Below are positions 1 through 9,735 of a DNA stretch of 64,000 nucleotides, one piece after another. A program made the position numbers and the translations under genes. The notes beneath the pieces were generated by a model that ran no database searches, was not told where the DNA came from, and was given only the letters and a program-made list of their open reading frames with translations. Source of the DNA: Vandiemenella viatica (taxonomy: Eukaryota; Arthropoda; Insecta; Orthoptera; Morabidae). The stretch is taken from positions 188,560,685 through 188,624,684 of the forward strand of contig CM061914.1 of assembly GCA_031002005.1 (NCBI GenBank). The letters run 5' to 3'. Position 1 is the stretch's first letter. Every line of letters starts with the position of its first letter.

Positions 1-54
1 GTTGTTTTAACACGTATCCAAATGGTGGGAATGCCTCCTTTTTATGTATTATAA

Positions 55-240
55 GTTATGCAATCAGGAAGATGCAGGTTCGAATCCCTGCCCGGCTGTC
101 CAGATTTTGGTTTCCCGAAATCTCTCCAGGTGATTGTCAAGATAGTTCCTTCTAATGGGCTGTGGCGAATCCTTCCTGTACCTTGTGTCCTGTACTATTA
201 CACCTCTAATTACCTAGACATTGATGAAGCATAAAGACAT
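55..240 (+). mobile_element. Truncated tRNA-derived SINE (family A)
   Basis: A B-box-like GGTTCGAATCC at about 78-88 is followed by the body shared by a dozen copies in this window (cagattttggttt, ctctccaggtgat, then a tail near gatgaagcataaag). The tRNA-like 5' head is missing or badly decayed. Non-coding. Confidence 0.7.
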
Positions 241-1106
241 ACGCAAAAAATATCTATACTTATAGTACAGAACACAAATTCCACAGCCAAGTGGTAACAT
301 TATAATGAAAGACCTTGTGATGACAGAACTATCCCTACTGAATTAAAAAACAGACTTTGAAAAACTGTGGGAAAATTCAATGAAGAAGAAAAGAACCAGT
401 ATTTCTGGTATACATCACCTTGGAAATTATATTTGCTTTCTTTATTATATTTATTTATAATAGTTCATTCCAGCCTTAGTAAACTTTATATTAGAAGAAT
501 TAATCAGTCAGTTACCAATTTTTGTGTACAGAATGTCTTTAATTCCTTATTCCATATCCCAATATATATCAAATTTGCCTACTAACCATTTAATCACTTT
601 GAGATATGGATAAAATTCTCTCTCTTCAGAAGATTATGACAGAGATGATAAAGTTTTTCAGTAACTTATGGCAATGGTAATTGCTATTATGAACCTTAAA
701 CCTGAAAATTAAATTGCTCAAATTTTCGCCAAACAAAAGTAACTTCACTATTTCAAAATTTGATTGTTATTCTTTATGCTTAAGTAATGGTAGATTATTC
801 TACAATGTGACTGGCAGATTATTTGTGGATATATGACGAGTGTGTAAATATTCCAGTTTGTCATCCAGAGATATTCAACCAGCCAAATTTATTATTACAA
901 ATTTGAGAGTTACTCGGATATGTGTGGTAGCTACTGACCCAGTGATACGTCCAGACGCCTTTCCAGATGGCTGGAGCCAGTGTCCTCGCAGGATTCATGC
1001 TGGCGCCAGTGTACGGACCCTGGAGAACAGAAACAGTGTCATCTCAACTACACAAATACACACTTGATGTGGCAAACAAAACCCTGCTCCAATCAACTGA
1101 AATACA
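241..1106. other. AT-rich stretch, nothing recognised
   Basis: Short ORFs (367-585, 840-1067, 967-1296) have no recognisable domain and AT-driven composition. No repeat seen elsewhere in the window matches it. Confidence 0.5.
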
Positions 1107-1925
1107 CAGGGTGTGTTCACAAAGTTTCAATACTGGTCTCTCAACAACAAAAATTACTAAACATTTTTGTACAGCGATCTATAAGTCTTCGAAATATGAC
1201 CTTTGGGCATCAGTACACCGCTGTCAAGCGACTTCGTTGAAGCTGCCTGGACCATTGGAATCGTATCGAATCCCGTCTCTTTCAGATTTCTCTTGATTCG
1301 GGGGAGCAAAAAAAAGTCGTTGGGAGCTAGGTCGCGGCTGTGCGGTAGTTGCAGCAGTGTTGCTACGTTGAACTTGGTCAAAACTTCACCAGTGGTGAGC
1401 GACGTGTGAGAAGGTGCATTGTCGTGGTGGAGAACCTAATTGTCTTTGATCTCCGGGCTAATTCGGTCCTTCAGCATAAAATAGGATAGACCTGTGACAG
1501 TCAGTCCGGCAGAAACAAACTCCTTGTGGATGACTTCTTTGGCATCAAAGAAAACATGCTTTTGATGCATCCTCTCCACCATGTTTGAACCTCTTGTGTC
1601 ACATGAAAACCGTAGCACGTGACATGTCTTATTCTTTATAGGCATCTTGAAGCATACCAAAAGTGTCTGCAGCAGTTTTTATTTTTCAGTTCCGCACAGG
1701 ACTTTATCGAATAACGCTGCTGCATTTTCGAGTTTTCGACGGCGCTCACTGACATGTACTCACGCCACTAGCTATCCCCTCCCTTCCAGCGTCTCGGAGG
1801 CAACTGCCGCTGGTGTGGTGGGTTAGCTGACACCCCCCACTACTTCACCCTGCCAATGGAATTGGTCTGCGTGCCATTCCCAACTCAGGATAAAATCAGT
1901 CCTGAAACTTTGTCAACGCACCCTG
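1107..1925 (-). mobile_element. Internally deleted mariner element with TIRs
   Basis: Terminal inverted repeats of about 29 bp lie at 1107-1135 and 1897-1925. Both begin CAGGGTG and share ACAAAGTTTC, with a few mismatches. TA is found near both outer ends (1103-1104, and 1926-1927 directly after the right end). At 819 bp it is shorter than a normal mariner (about 1.3 kb), and only the C-terminal half of a minus-strand transposase remains. It lies beyond the last visible aquaporin exon, probably in that gene's next intron. Confidence 0.85.
1157..1660 (-). pseudogene. Mariner transposase, C-terminal half
   Basis: One minus-strand reading frame runs from 1660 to 1157, broken by a single TAG at about 1436-1438 where related transposases usually have Trp. 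It carries the mariner block FFDAKEVIHKEF, then after the stop VLHHDNAPSH, which holds the second catalytic Asp, and DLAPNDFFL, which holds the third acidic position of a DD34D transposase. The N-terminal helix-turn-helix region and the first catalytic Asp are not visible, matching the internal deletion. In a full element this enzyme would cut and rejoin the element ends in the nucleus; this copy cannot. Identification is from family motifs; the nonsense codon and truncation are seen directly. Confidence 0.85.
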
Positions 1926-2311
1926 TATGAGGATGAAAGGCATATCTCAGAGTCAAACCAGACATGCAGGACAACAGTGTTTAAATTCTCATAATTGCTT
2001 GACTTGGAAAATGATTTTTCATTTCCAATTAAAATCATGCAATTAATTGGTAAAGAAAGAAGTAAACATCATGTAAATAAAGTGTACCTCAAATGGATTC
2101 TGTCAGGTTTACAACATCAGTTGCATAATAAAATGTTTAAGTGACAGTTATAGAAATTTTATTTTTAGATCCAAATATCTTACTTTTTACAGAAGTTCAT
2201 AAGCAATAAATCATGTTAATGAATATTTGAATTTAAGGAAATAATATGCAGAACATTTGGATATAACTTGAGTGATTCAGGAACTGAAAGCTACCTAATC
2301 AAAAACAAATG
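1926..2311. other. AT-rich spacer, nothing recognised
   Basis: No ORF or repeat could be assigned. I looked here on the minus strand for the missing aquaporin last exon and saw no NPA/NPV-like or helix-6-like reading. Confidence 0.4.
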
Positions 2312-2893
2312 TCACATCCTTTCCTACTCTATAACAAAGTTTTATTTTACTAAAAGTCTCACCATTTTCGAGATATTGATTTTTTTTTAATTATTTTGAA
2401 CATGTGACTTTGTTTAGTTTATTCCATACAATTTCTACAAATATAGACTTTTTAAACCCCTGTTTTTTTTAAATTTATTTACTTAAAGATAGTTTAGTTA
2501 TCTGAAACAATGTTCTTTTTTCCTTGAGAAATTGAAAAAATTTATAAAAAGCTTGTATGGTATAATTATTTTATACTTCTGTTACAATTATTGTTTTATG
2601 GTTGATCAATCTGTTAATTAAAGAGACAATTGTGCTTTTTAAACTTGTAGTAAAAAGTGATGATTCATTAGGGTGTTTTGAATGTTTTATGAAAATAAAG
2701 AACATTGTTCTAGATGACTCAAACATCCTTGAGTAAAAAAAAGAAAACACGGTTCAAAAAGTCTTAGTTTGTAGAAATGGCATGGAATAAGCTGAATAAA
2801 ATCATGTGTTTTGAATAAATTTTTTAAAAAAAAATCAATATCTCGAAAATAGATTTTAATAAAATAAAATTTTGACATGTAGTAGGACATGAT
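2312..2893. repeat. Long imperfect inverted repeat (foldback-like)
   Basis: An arm at about 2312-2515 is complementary, with scattered mismatches, to an arm at about 2692-2893. Shared blocks include TTCGAGATATTGATTTTTTT and TTATTCCAT followed by ATTTCTACAAA. The centre (2516-2691) is AT-rich and unpaired. It could be the long TIRs of a DNA transposon or a foldback element; no transposase or clear target duplication was seen. Confidence 0.65.
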
Positions 2894-2999
2894 GCAGGAT
2901 TATCCTTTCAATCCTGGACAGCTTGCAAAACTTGATGAAAGGAGAAAAGTGTTTCTCTTCTTAATACATTAGTTTCTTTGTACTGGTGACAAATGTTAA

Positions 3000-3325
3000 C
3001 AGGGGCGTAGCTACTATGGGGCTAGGTGCTCAGTGGGCCCCCAAGCATACCTCTGGGGGCCCCAAAGTGCACATATGGGGCCCCCAAGCGCAGTTCAGAG
3101 GCCCACGAGGCTTCATGGCAACAAACTGGCAACCTATTTTTTTTTTAGCTCTACAGTCGTCTAAGGGGGCCCCTGAGAAACAGGTAGCCCCTCAATAAGG
3201 GCCCTCTCACTGCTCAGGGGGCCCTTACCAGCAACACAAAGCAAAACAGAGGTCGCCCATCTGGCCTGAGGGCCCAAAATAATTTTTTTTGCACCAGGGC
3301 CCTTGTTGACCTAGCTACGCTACTG
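3000..3325 (+). mobile_element. hAT MITE with perfect 8-bp target duplication
   Basis: Termini CAGGGGCGTAGCTA (from 3000) and the complement of CAGTAGCGTAGCTAGG (ending 3325) form TIRs. The flanks carry the identical 8-bp duplication AATGTTAA at 2992-2999 and 3326-3333, diagnostic of hAT-type insertion. The interior is rich in GGGGCCCC-like runs. No coding capacity. A related copy lies at 20872-21216. Confidence 0.9.
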
Positions 3326-3483
3326 AATGTTAACTGGCTATTACTACGGAAAACATTTTTTTACTATCCTCACCTATATCCAGGGGTGGGTGGCTAGGGG
3401 GCTCAAGCACCCCTCCCAAAAAAAGGTTCTACGTCAGCCCCGACATTTTAAGATACTTTAGAGAGTCTGTTGTGGGTACTCAC
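3326..3483. other. Intron sequence following aquaporin exon 4
   Basis: Holds the splice donor GTGAGT (minus strand, 3483-3478) of exon 4 and a C/G-rich stretch (about 3380-3425) resembling a decayed MITE. The next exon was not found between here and base 1. Confidence 0.5.
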
Positions 3484-3690
3484 CGCTATCATGGCGATGG
3501 TGGCGACGAGGAAGCCGAACTTGAGCGGCACGGAGTCTGAGTTGTGCTTGTTGCGGCGGTCCCACACGGCGTGCGCCAGTAGGACGAGCACCCCCGTCAC
3601 CAGCGCCTCCACCAGCACCGCCTGCAGGGGACTGACCAGCGCGCTGGGCACCGTCGTGCAGTCGCACGTCGCCGTCGACGGAGTCACCGC
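3484..3690 (-). CDS. Eglp-type aquaporin, exon 4 (helices 4-5)
   Basis: This 207-bp, 69-codon exon lies between acceptor TTGCAG (3696-3691) and donor GTGAGT (3483-3478), phase 0 at both ends. It encodes about residues 155-223 of the model. A Cys-rich extracellular loop leads into a helix with LVEALVTGVLVLLAHAVWD, then RRNKHNSDSVPLKFGFLV and ATIAMIA. The AVWD-RRN and DSVPL-FG pattern is what I know from insect entomoglyceroporins rather than from Drip/Prip water channels. The helix-5 position that is His in water-selective aquaporins reads Ala (codon 3495-3493), the Eglp hallmark that allows glycerol-like solutes. The GPYTG and second NPA-type box should follow in the next exon, which is not in the window. 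GC content is far above the flanks. Family assignment is strong; glycerol transport is inference. Confidence 0.9.
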
Positions 3691-5106
3691 CTGCAACGCA
3701 CGTCCGCCCTCACTGCTCGCTGCGTCTCAAACACGGCTTGCATTGTATATATATCAGTTCCACCTTAGACACAGTGCAACCAATTGAACAGGCTGGCCTT
3801 AGGTCTGGATTCAGCACAGTAGATCACATCCAAGTCACCCACGAAGTAATAAGTCGAGCAAATGAATACCAGATGCCACTCTGTTTGGCCTTTATCAATT
3901 TTGAAAAAGCTTTTGATTCAGTCCATCACTCAGCAATCATGCAAGTCCTCTTAGAACAAGAAACGAATCCAGGCTATATCGACTTACTGTACAACATCTA
4001 AACCACTTCCACTGCCTTTGTCAACATCGCTGAAGCCACCAAAGAGTTCACAGTAGAAATAGGGGTAAAACGAGGAGACTGTATATCCTCCTAGCTATTC
4101 ACATCAGTCCTAGAGTTGGCAATGGCAAAACCGAGATTTGAGAATAAATGGAAGAAGTCTCAAGATTCGCTGATGATATAGTTTTACTCTGAAACAGTCT
4201 CGAAGAGCTCAGAGAACTGATAAATGAACTAGAGGCAGCGTGCAGTGAAGTGGGCCTTAAATATATCATAAAGCAAAATCATGCAAAACAAATGGGCAGA
4301 AAAAGATAAAGACAAGGCAGACGCGAAAGATTCTGGTATTGAGTCCGTAGATCACTACATCTATCTTGGCCAACTGATCAATATGAATGGCGACTCAAAG
4401 CCTGAGATCTGCAGACGAATAAAGTTGGGCTGGAGAGCATACGGAATAAATTCCATAGTTTTTAAATCTAACATGCCAGTAAATCTAAAAAAAAAAAAAA
4501 ACAGGTATTTGAACAATGTGTAATTCCGGTCCTCATATATGCCTGCCAGACTTCGACCCTAAATAGTCACGCGAAGCAAAAACTGAGAACTGCCCAGCGA
4601 AGTATGGAAAGAGCAATGTTAGGGTTTACAAGAAGAGAGAGGAAAAGGGCCGTGCACATTAGTTCAATAACTAAAGTGACAGACATCTTAAAAAGAGTCA
4701 TCACCCAAAAATGGCAATGGGCTGGTCATATTGCTCGCAAAAGAGATGACAGATGGACTACGGTAGTGCTGGATTGGATACCGAGAAACCTGAAAAGAGC
4801 AAGAGGAAGACCCCCGGATCGCTGGGATAAGGATATACGACGAGTTACAGGCGTGAACTGGAAGAGGGTGGCTCAGGATCGATCAGCCTGGAAAGAACTA
4901 CAGCAAAACTATGTAGAATTAAATTCTAATATATAGCTCATTAGACTTAAAGAGGCTACATCCTGAAAAAAGGATCGATATAGCTGCAATAATAATAATA
5001 ATATGGTATATGTAATGTCAAGATATATACATTTCAAGTCTTCGACAAGTAATTGTTTGCCCACAGCCCCCCTGTGCAGTGAACCTTAGTTTCTGTGAGT
5101 ACTGAC
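3691..5106 (-). other. Aquaporin intron 3
   Basis: About 1.4 kb, phase 0, from donor GTCAGT (5106-5101) to acceptor TTGCAG (3696-3691). Almost all of it is occupied by an RTE-like LINE fragment in the opposite orientation. Confidence 0.85.
3776..5004 (+). mobile_element. RTE-like non-LTR retrotransposon, 5'-truncated
   Basis: The reverse-transcriptase region starts near EQAGLRSGFSTVDHI, then CLAFINFEKAFDSVHHSAI (3738-4001 frame), continues through a decayed FADD-like block at about 4165, and ends with a 110-codon tail (4604-4936) of the type KWQWAGHIARKRDDRW...RARGRPPDRW typical of RTE/BovB-like ORF2 C-termini. Several frameshifts and stops break the frame. The 3' end is a short AAT microsatellite (4987-5004), as RTE elements often have. 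Antisense to the aquaporin gene, inside intron 3. The RTE clade is inferred from protein style. Confidence 0.85.
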
Positions 5107-5250
5107 CAGCAGCATGCCGAAGCCCAGGATGGCGCCGACGATCTGCGAGACGACGTACCCGGCTGCGGCGGCGGCGTTCACGTCTCCACGCAGCAAGGCG
5201 CACAGCGTGATGGCGGGGTTGATGTGCGCCACCGAGATGTGGCCGATCAC
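5107..5250 (-). CDS. Eglp-type aquaporin, exon 3 (first NPA box)
   Basis: This 144-bp, 48-codon exon lies between acceptor CGCGCAG (5257-5251) and donor GTCAGT (5106-5101), phase 0 at both ends. It encodes about residues 107-154: VIGHISVAHINPAITL, then a charged turn LLRGDVN, an Ala-rich helix GYVVSQIVGAILGFGMLL. The NPA (residues 117-119) is the first of the two pore boxes that line a major-intrinsic-protein channel in the membrane. The H-I-N-P-A context and the QIVGAILGFGML helix 3 match insect Eglp-type aquaporins. Introns of 1.4 and 16 kb flank it. Identity as an aquaporin exon is very secure. Confidence 0.95.
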
Positions 5251-5455
5251 CTGCGCGACACAAAGCGACGAAAACGTACATCAGCACTAGCGATGCCACA
5301 GACCACAGCTTCCGCAACTGCCGAAGTTCCGCACGTTTCTCCACATGCGTTTCTGCTTCCACAACTTCAAAGATATTTTATAGTGTAATGGGACATATTT
5401 TATAAAAGATTTCTATTATAAAATGTAATACGTTGGCATTACATCTTATAAAATA

Positions 5456-6320
5456 CTAGCTGAGTTCCCGGCGTTGCCCGGTATATTTGGCGTAGATTTA
5501 CCTGTACGCTATTTTTATTCCTGCAATGAGAAACATTTGTATAAAGATTCATAAAACTCGCGCCAATTTTTTTCGGAAGTAAAGCAAACCATACCAAGAA
5601 ACGGGCGGGTTGAAGTTTATTTGCACGTGCACCATTTTCATCCGTCCGAAAAGATTCACGTGTATCAAGCATCATTAATTTGGTAAAGAAATTGCATTTC
5701 TACATTACTAAACAACGCTAGATTATGTTAGCAACTCATATTTGATTCAGTTGCGAAGTAAATGGATATACTGTTTGCTCGAAACGCCAGATAATTTAAC
5801 TCCGCAGATTAAGCCTTTTGTACAAATATAAAAAGTGAATCCAGAATAATATTATCGTAAATAAATGAACTGAAGAATAATGCTGGTGGCCAGAGAATTT
5901 TTAGGTGCTACCAGAGACCGTGATTAAAGAAAATCTCTGTTGTTTCTACGGCTATCAATGTTGTTTAAAAATTGAATATCCCGAATTAAAGGAAAGAATA
6001 CTTCAAGTTTTGTTTAGTGTGCAAAATAGTTATTATTGTAATCTTATTGCTTTCATTAAAGGCTATGGTCAGAGACATTGTAGTTGTGTGTTTAATGCGA
6101 AGTATGCAACATCTAATCCTTCGATCTTTGGGATTTGTTATCATAAGTTCAGAATAACATTTAATGCTCCTGCGTAATTTAACGTTGAAACATAAGACAT
6201 GCCAAACAACTGAATTGAGATTCTAAGCTTTAAAACGGTGAAAACCCCATCGAAATCTGTTCAGTAGTTTCCGAGTTTTTACAAGACAAATTTATGCGGT
6301 TTTAGTTTTATAGATATAGA
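5456..6320 (-). mobile_element. Helitron-like non-autonomous element
   Basis: On the minus strand the element starts TCTATATCTATAAA (TC at 6320-6319, host A at 6321) and ends ...AACTCAGCTAG (5456) followed by host T at 5455. That matches the Helitron signature of 5' TC, 3' CTAG and insertion between A and T. A GC-rich CGGGCAACGCCGGG hairpin-like block lies just before the 3' end. A second element with the same organisation is at 17344-18651. The plus-strand ORF 5905-6177 has no recognised domain. Confidence 0.6.
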
Positions 6321-6979
6321 TTTCAAACTAAACAAAGAAAATGGCGCAAGCAATGTTACCGAAGTTTATTAGGACTGTCGAATCCATGAAAATCTTGATT
6401 TCTTAGTTCAAACAAAAGAAAATGTTTTACAATAAGAAATATATAGATTATGGCTAAGAATAGGCATAAAAAGACGGACACTTACGCAAAGATTCCTAAG
6501 TTAGTTAGTTGTATGAAAGAATTGACGTGACAAAGAAAATTGATGGATTAAGAAGCTGGTACTTGACAAGTTCCTGGAGTAATAGCTGATCAATACAGGT
6601 GCCACAGTGCAGAACGTTTTAGATCCGCCACCAGCAATTGAGTACAACCCACTGCACATATACCGTAAAAATAGACACCCGATAGTATATGTCGTTGAGT
6701 TCAAGTGGAATAATGATAAACGGACGAACCAAAGAGCAAGGATTTTTTTTATGGAATATGTCTACGAATGACATTATCGTATGATCGACTGATAGGTAGG
6801 CGGTTGGTGTGGAAGGTAAGCAATTGTAAATCAGCAAATTAGTTAACTGGATGTTCGTAGCTATTAACAGCAGGGATCCGAATGGAACTCAAGGCGCTCA
6901 CATGTTTTGTGACTGTAGGAAGTAAGTTTTCTGATACGTACAGCAGGGTTAAAGTTTCGTAGGCAGTGAAGAGAAGGAG
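6321..6979. other. Intronic, nothing recognised
   Basis: AT-rich; ORFs on both strands are short and featureless. Confidence 0.4.
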
Positions 6980-6981
6980 GT

Positions 6982-7020
<39 letters not shown>

Positions 7021-7235
7021 TATGGCCTTTGGTCTTTTCGACCATTTAGCCAGCTTCAATTTGTTTACGTTGCAACTGCTGTATCAGAATTTCACTATGA
7101 TATCGTGGACACTACAGTGAGGACAACGCAAGACGAACACTTATTAAAACCACCCACGCCCAAGGCCGGACTCGAACCGGCGGCCCTTGCAATGCGAAGC
7201 GAGCGCGCTAGCCACTACACCGCCAGGACCGGCAG
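6980..7235 (-). mobile_element. tRNA-derived SINE (family B) with target duplication
   Basis: Reading the minus strand, a tRNA-like head (GGTGTAGTGGCTAGCG, then B-box GGTTCGAGTCC, about 7225-7150) leads to a body ending in ATGGCCTTTGG-like sequence complement and a poly-A tail (34 T on the plus strand, 6983-7016). The 9-bp direct repeat GAGAAGGAG flanks it at 6971-6979 and 7236-7244. A second copy lies at 35617-35848. Confidence 0.85.
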
Positions 7236-7799
7236 GAGAAGGAGTTAAAGAGCAGTGAGGGGAAGGGTCAACAAGTAAGCAAATACTAAGCTGTTTGCCT
7301 TGCCAGTTGCTCCATACGAAGGAGGATATACGTGTGTATATCGTATGTCGTTCTTTAATAAGCCACACGTCTGTCTGTCTTCAAACTTCAAAAGCCCTAC
7401 AGCGTTACAGCAAGGGCTACAGAGCCTAGCTGAGTGTTCTGTAGTTGGAATTCTGGCTAGGGTATGGGTGGTTTTAATTAATTTATATGTTCATGTTGTG
7501 TCGCCCTGTAGTGTAACAGAAAAAAAAACGCTTTGAATGAACAATACAATAGCGGAAATTAAAAGTGCAATACCTAGACAGGAATGGAGGAATTTTAGGA
7601 AACTTTGTATATATGTGCAGGGTCATTCCAAGAAGAAATGATAACAAACTGAAATGCATCAGTCCCGATGCGCGTGCATCTCAGAAAAAAACTTTAGTTG
7701 CTAATTTACGAGGCTGCGACAAGCATCTACTTGTAGTACGTATCCTAATTTAATATTAGGAGAGCTGGTAGAAATTTTTAGGTAGTTATTTTGGGTACT
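7236..7799. other. Intronic, nothing recognised
   Basis: No coding or repeat signal could be assigned. Confidence 0.4.
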
Positions 7800-8545
7800 C
7801 TGAAAATTTCTATAACACTTCTTTTGATGCACTCCTCCATCCTTTCGTATCCTGTGCTAACCTCTTCATTTCTACATACCCCTTACAGCCCACGTCCTCA
7901 ATTATCTGCTTCATATATTCTAATCTCTGTCTTCCTCTACAGTTCTTACCTTCGACTGTTCCCTCCACTAAAAAAGTAACCAATCCAGCATGTCTCAAAA
8001 TATGACCTACCAGCCTGTCTCTTCTTTCTGTAAGCTTCTTCCACAAACTTCTTTTCCCACCCACCATTTCCAAAACTCGTTCATTTCTTACTTTGTCTAT
8101 CCACTTAATTTTCAGCATTCTTCTGTAGCACCCCATTTCAAATGCTTCAATTTTCTTTACTTCCGGTATTCCTAAAGTTCATGTTTCGCTACCGTAACTG
8201 CTGTGCTCCACACAAAGTGTTTTAAAAAGTTCTTTCTAATTCCTAGATCAATATTTGAAACTAAAAGTTTTCTCTTTTTCATGAAGGCTCTTTTCGCTAG
8301 TGCTATTCTGCTTCGGCCATCGGTGGTAATTTTACTTCCCAAGTAACAGAATTCACTTACTTCTCCTATTGCACCCGATCCTATTTTTATATTTAATCCA
8401 CTATAATTGGTATCATTTCTGCTACATTTCATCACTTTTGTCTTGCTTTGATTTATATTCAGTCCAAAATCTTCCTTCAGTATTTTTTTCATGCCATTCA
8501 GTAACTTCTGAATATCCTCAGCCCTCTCTGCTCAAATACCTTCCC
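7800..8545 (-). mobile_element. Non-LTR retrotransposon ORF2 C-terminal fragment
   Basis: Two overlapping minus frames (8172-8492 and 7810-8136) read ...FGLNINQSKTKVM...FCYLGSKITTDGRS...RIALAKRAF... and then MGCYRRMLKIKWIDKVRN...RLVGHILRHAGL...GRQRLEYMKQIIEDVGC. This is the post-RT and C-terminal region of a LINE class common in insects. A frameshift separates the two. Truncated just after the reverse-transcriptase catalytic region (about 8545). A related tail lies at 31186-31421 on the plus strand. Confidence 0.85.
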
Positions 8546-9735
8546 AGAAATGTCTACCAGCTCTCGAACTAACGAAAACGATGCTGCACATCTTTACACA
8601 TGTTTCAATAAGTTATTGGTGTGCTCTTGATCATTTTCCGACGTTTATTTTGTGCATAACACTCCAGCACCTGTATCTAAAAAATGAATGGAAATCGCAC
8701 ACATGTGTATGAGAATTTTTACCCACTAGTGTTCGTTCTTCCCCCTCCTTCAATATTTACCATTCCTCCAGAATCACCCTGTAGAAGCTATTACAACCCA
8801 CCATGCTTATCTGATCTGCTTAGTTACTGCAGGGTCACAAGACGACTTACAGACTCGCGTTTAGCAGTGTTTTGGTTCATCAATGTAGATAGCCTATCTG
8901 GACATTCAACTTCAGGACCCCACACCATCTCTCTTTTCTTCCTCAGCCCTTGAGAAGACAAATTCTTCTTTGAAGTTTTTTCCGACTTGGCATTTCGTTC
9001 ATCTTTTCCTATTGTTATTTTATGGTTATTTCTGTCCCCCCCCCCCTTGTATACTCACTCAATTTTTTCCCTTACTCAAGTAAACTTCTTTGGCGATCTG
9101 CACCCCACTCTTCCATATCCCAGTCAGTGGCTGTACCCGCTGAGCTATACTGATGGTGTTAAAGAAGTGGTTTCCTTGACCATTATTCGAATGAACGGGG
9201 CTGTCGGAGTCTGCTCTATGCTGCTGTCTGTAGTGGTCCACATTTAGAGGGTCGTTCCCGCAGCAGACGACTCAGCAAGAGGCAATTAACTAATCGCGCT
9301 CCTCGCACAGTCTCAACCATTATCGCCGAGGACACGCAACGATCAACATCCGGAGACTCTCAAACGGCCGCGCGACCGACACACGCTGCCTCGGATACTA
9401 AGCCGCCACTTCCACAATGACATTGTACAATTACCGTAATGTTCTGCAACATGGCTAACAGGTCTCATAATAACCTCACACCTTCAGTTTTTAAACATCC
9501 CTTCCTTCTGAATGAAAGCCTGAACTCTGACGGAATCATTAATTTGTCCTTTCTCATAACTTATGAACGTATTAATTCCGAAAATTGTAATTACACACTA
9601 TTCAGCTTTTCCTATTACAAGCACTGTTTATTGTTCCATACATTTCTACTGAGGAAAAACCTTTTCGATATGGAACACGTCTAGATTAACATGTGTACAT
9701 ACAATCACAGCTAAAGATGTGATTATATGTTACAA
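8546..9735. other. Intronic, nothing secure
   Basis: A tRNA-like string (CTGTACCCGCTGAGCTATAC, about 9131-9150) may be the head of a decayed SINE on the minus strand. No protein-coding signal. Confidence 0.35.

Noticed and set aside
3458..3787. ORFs on both strands overlapping aquaporin exon 4
   Set aside because: GC-rich shadow frames of the real exon; only the minus frame with AVWD and DSVPL is conserved.
5018..5388. Long minus and plus ORFs across exon 3
   Set aside because: They are in the wrong frame; the true exon lies in a third frame between splice sites.
6839..7045. Minus ORF with a poly-Lys run
   Set aside because: It is the translation of a SINE poly-A tail, not a protein gene.
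7140..7235. Possible functional tRNA gene
   Set aside because: Has A and B boxes but no cloverleaf acceptor pairing, and continues into a SINE body with poly-A tail and target duplication.
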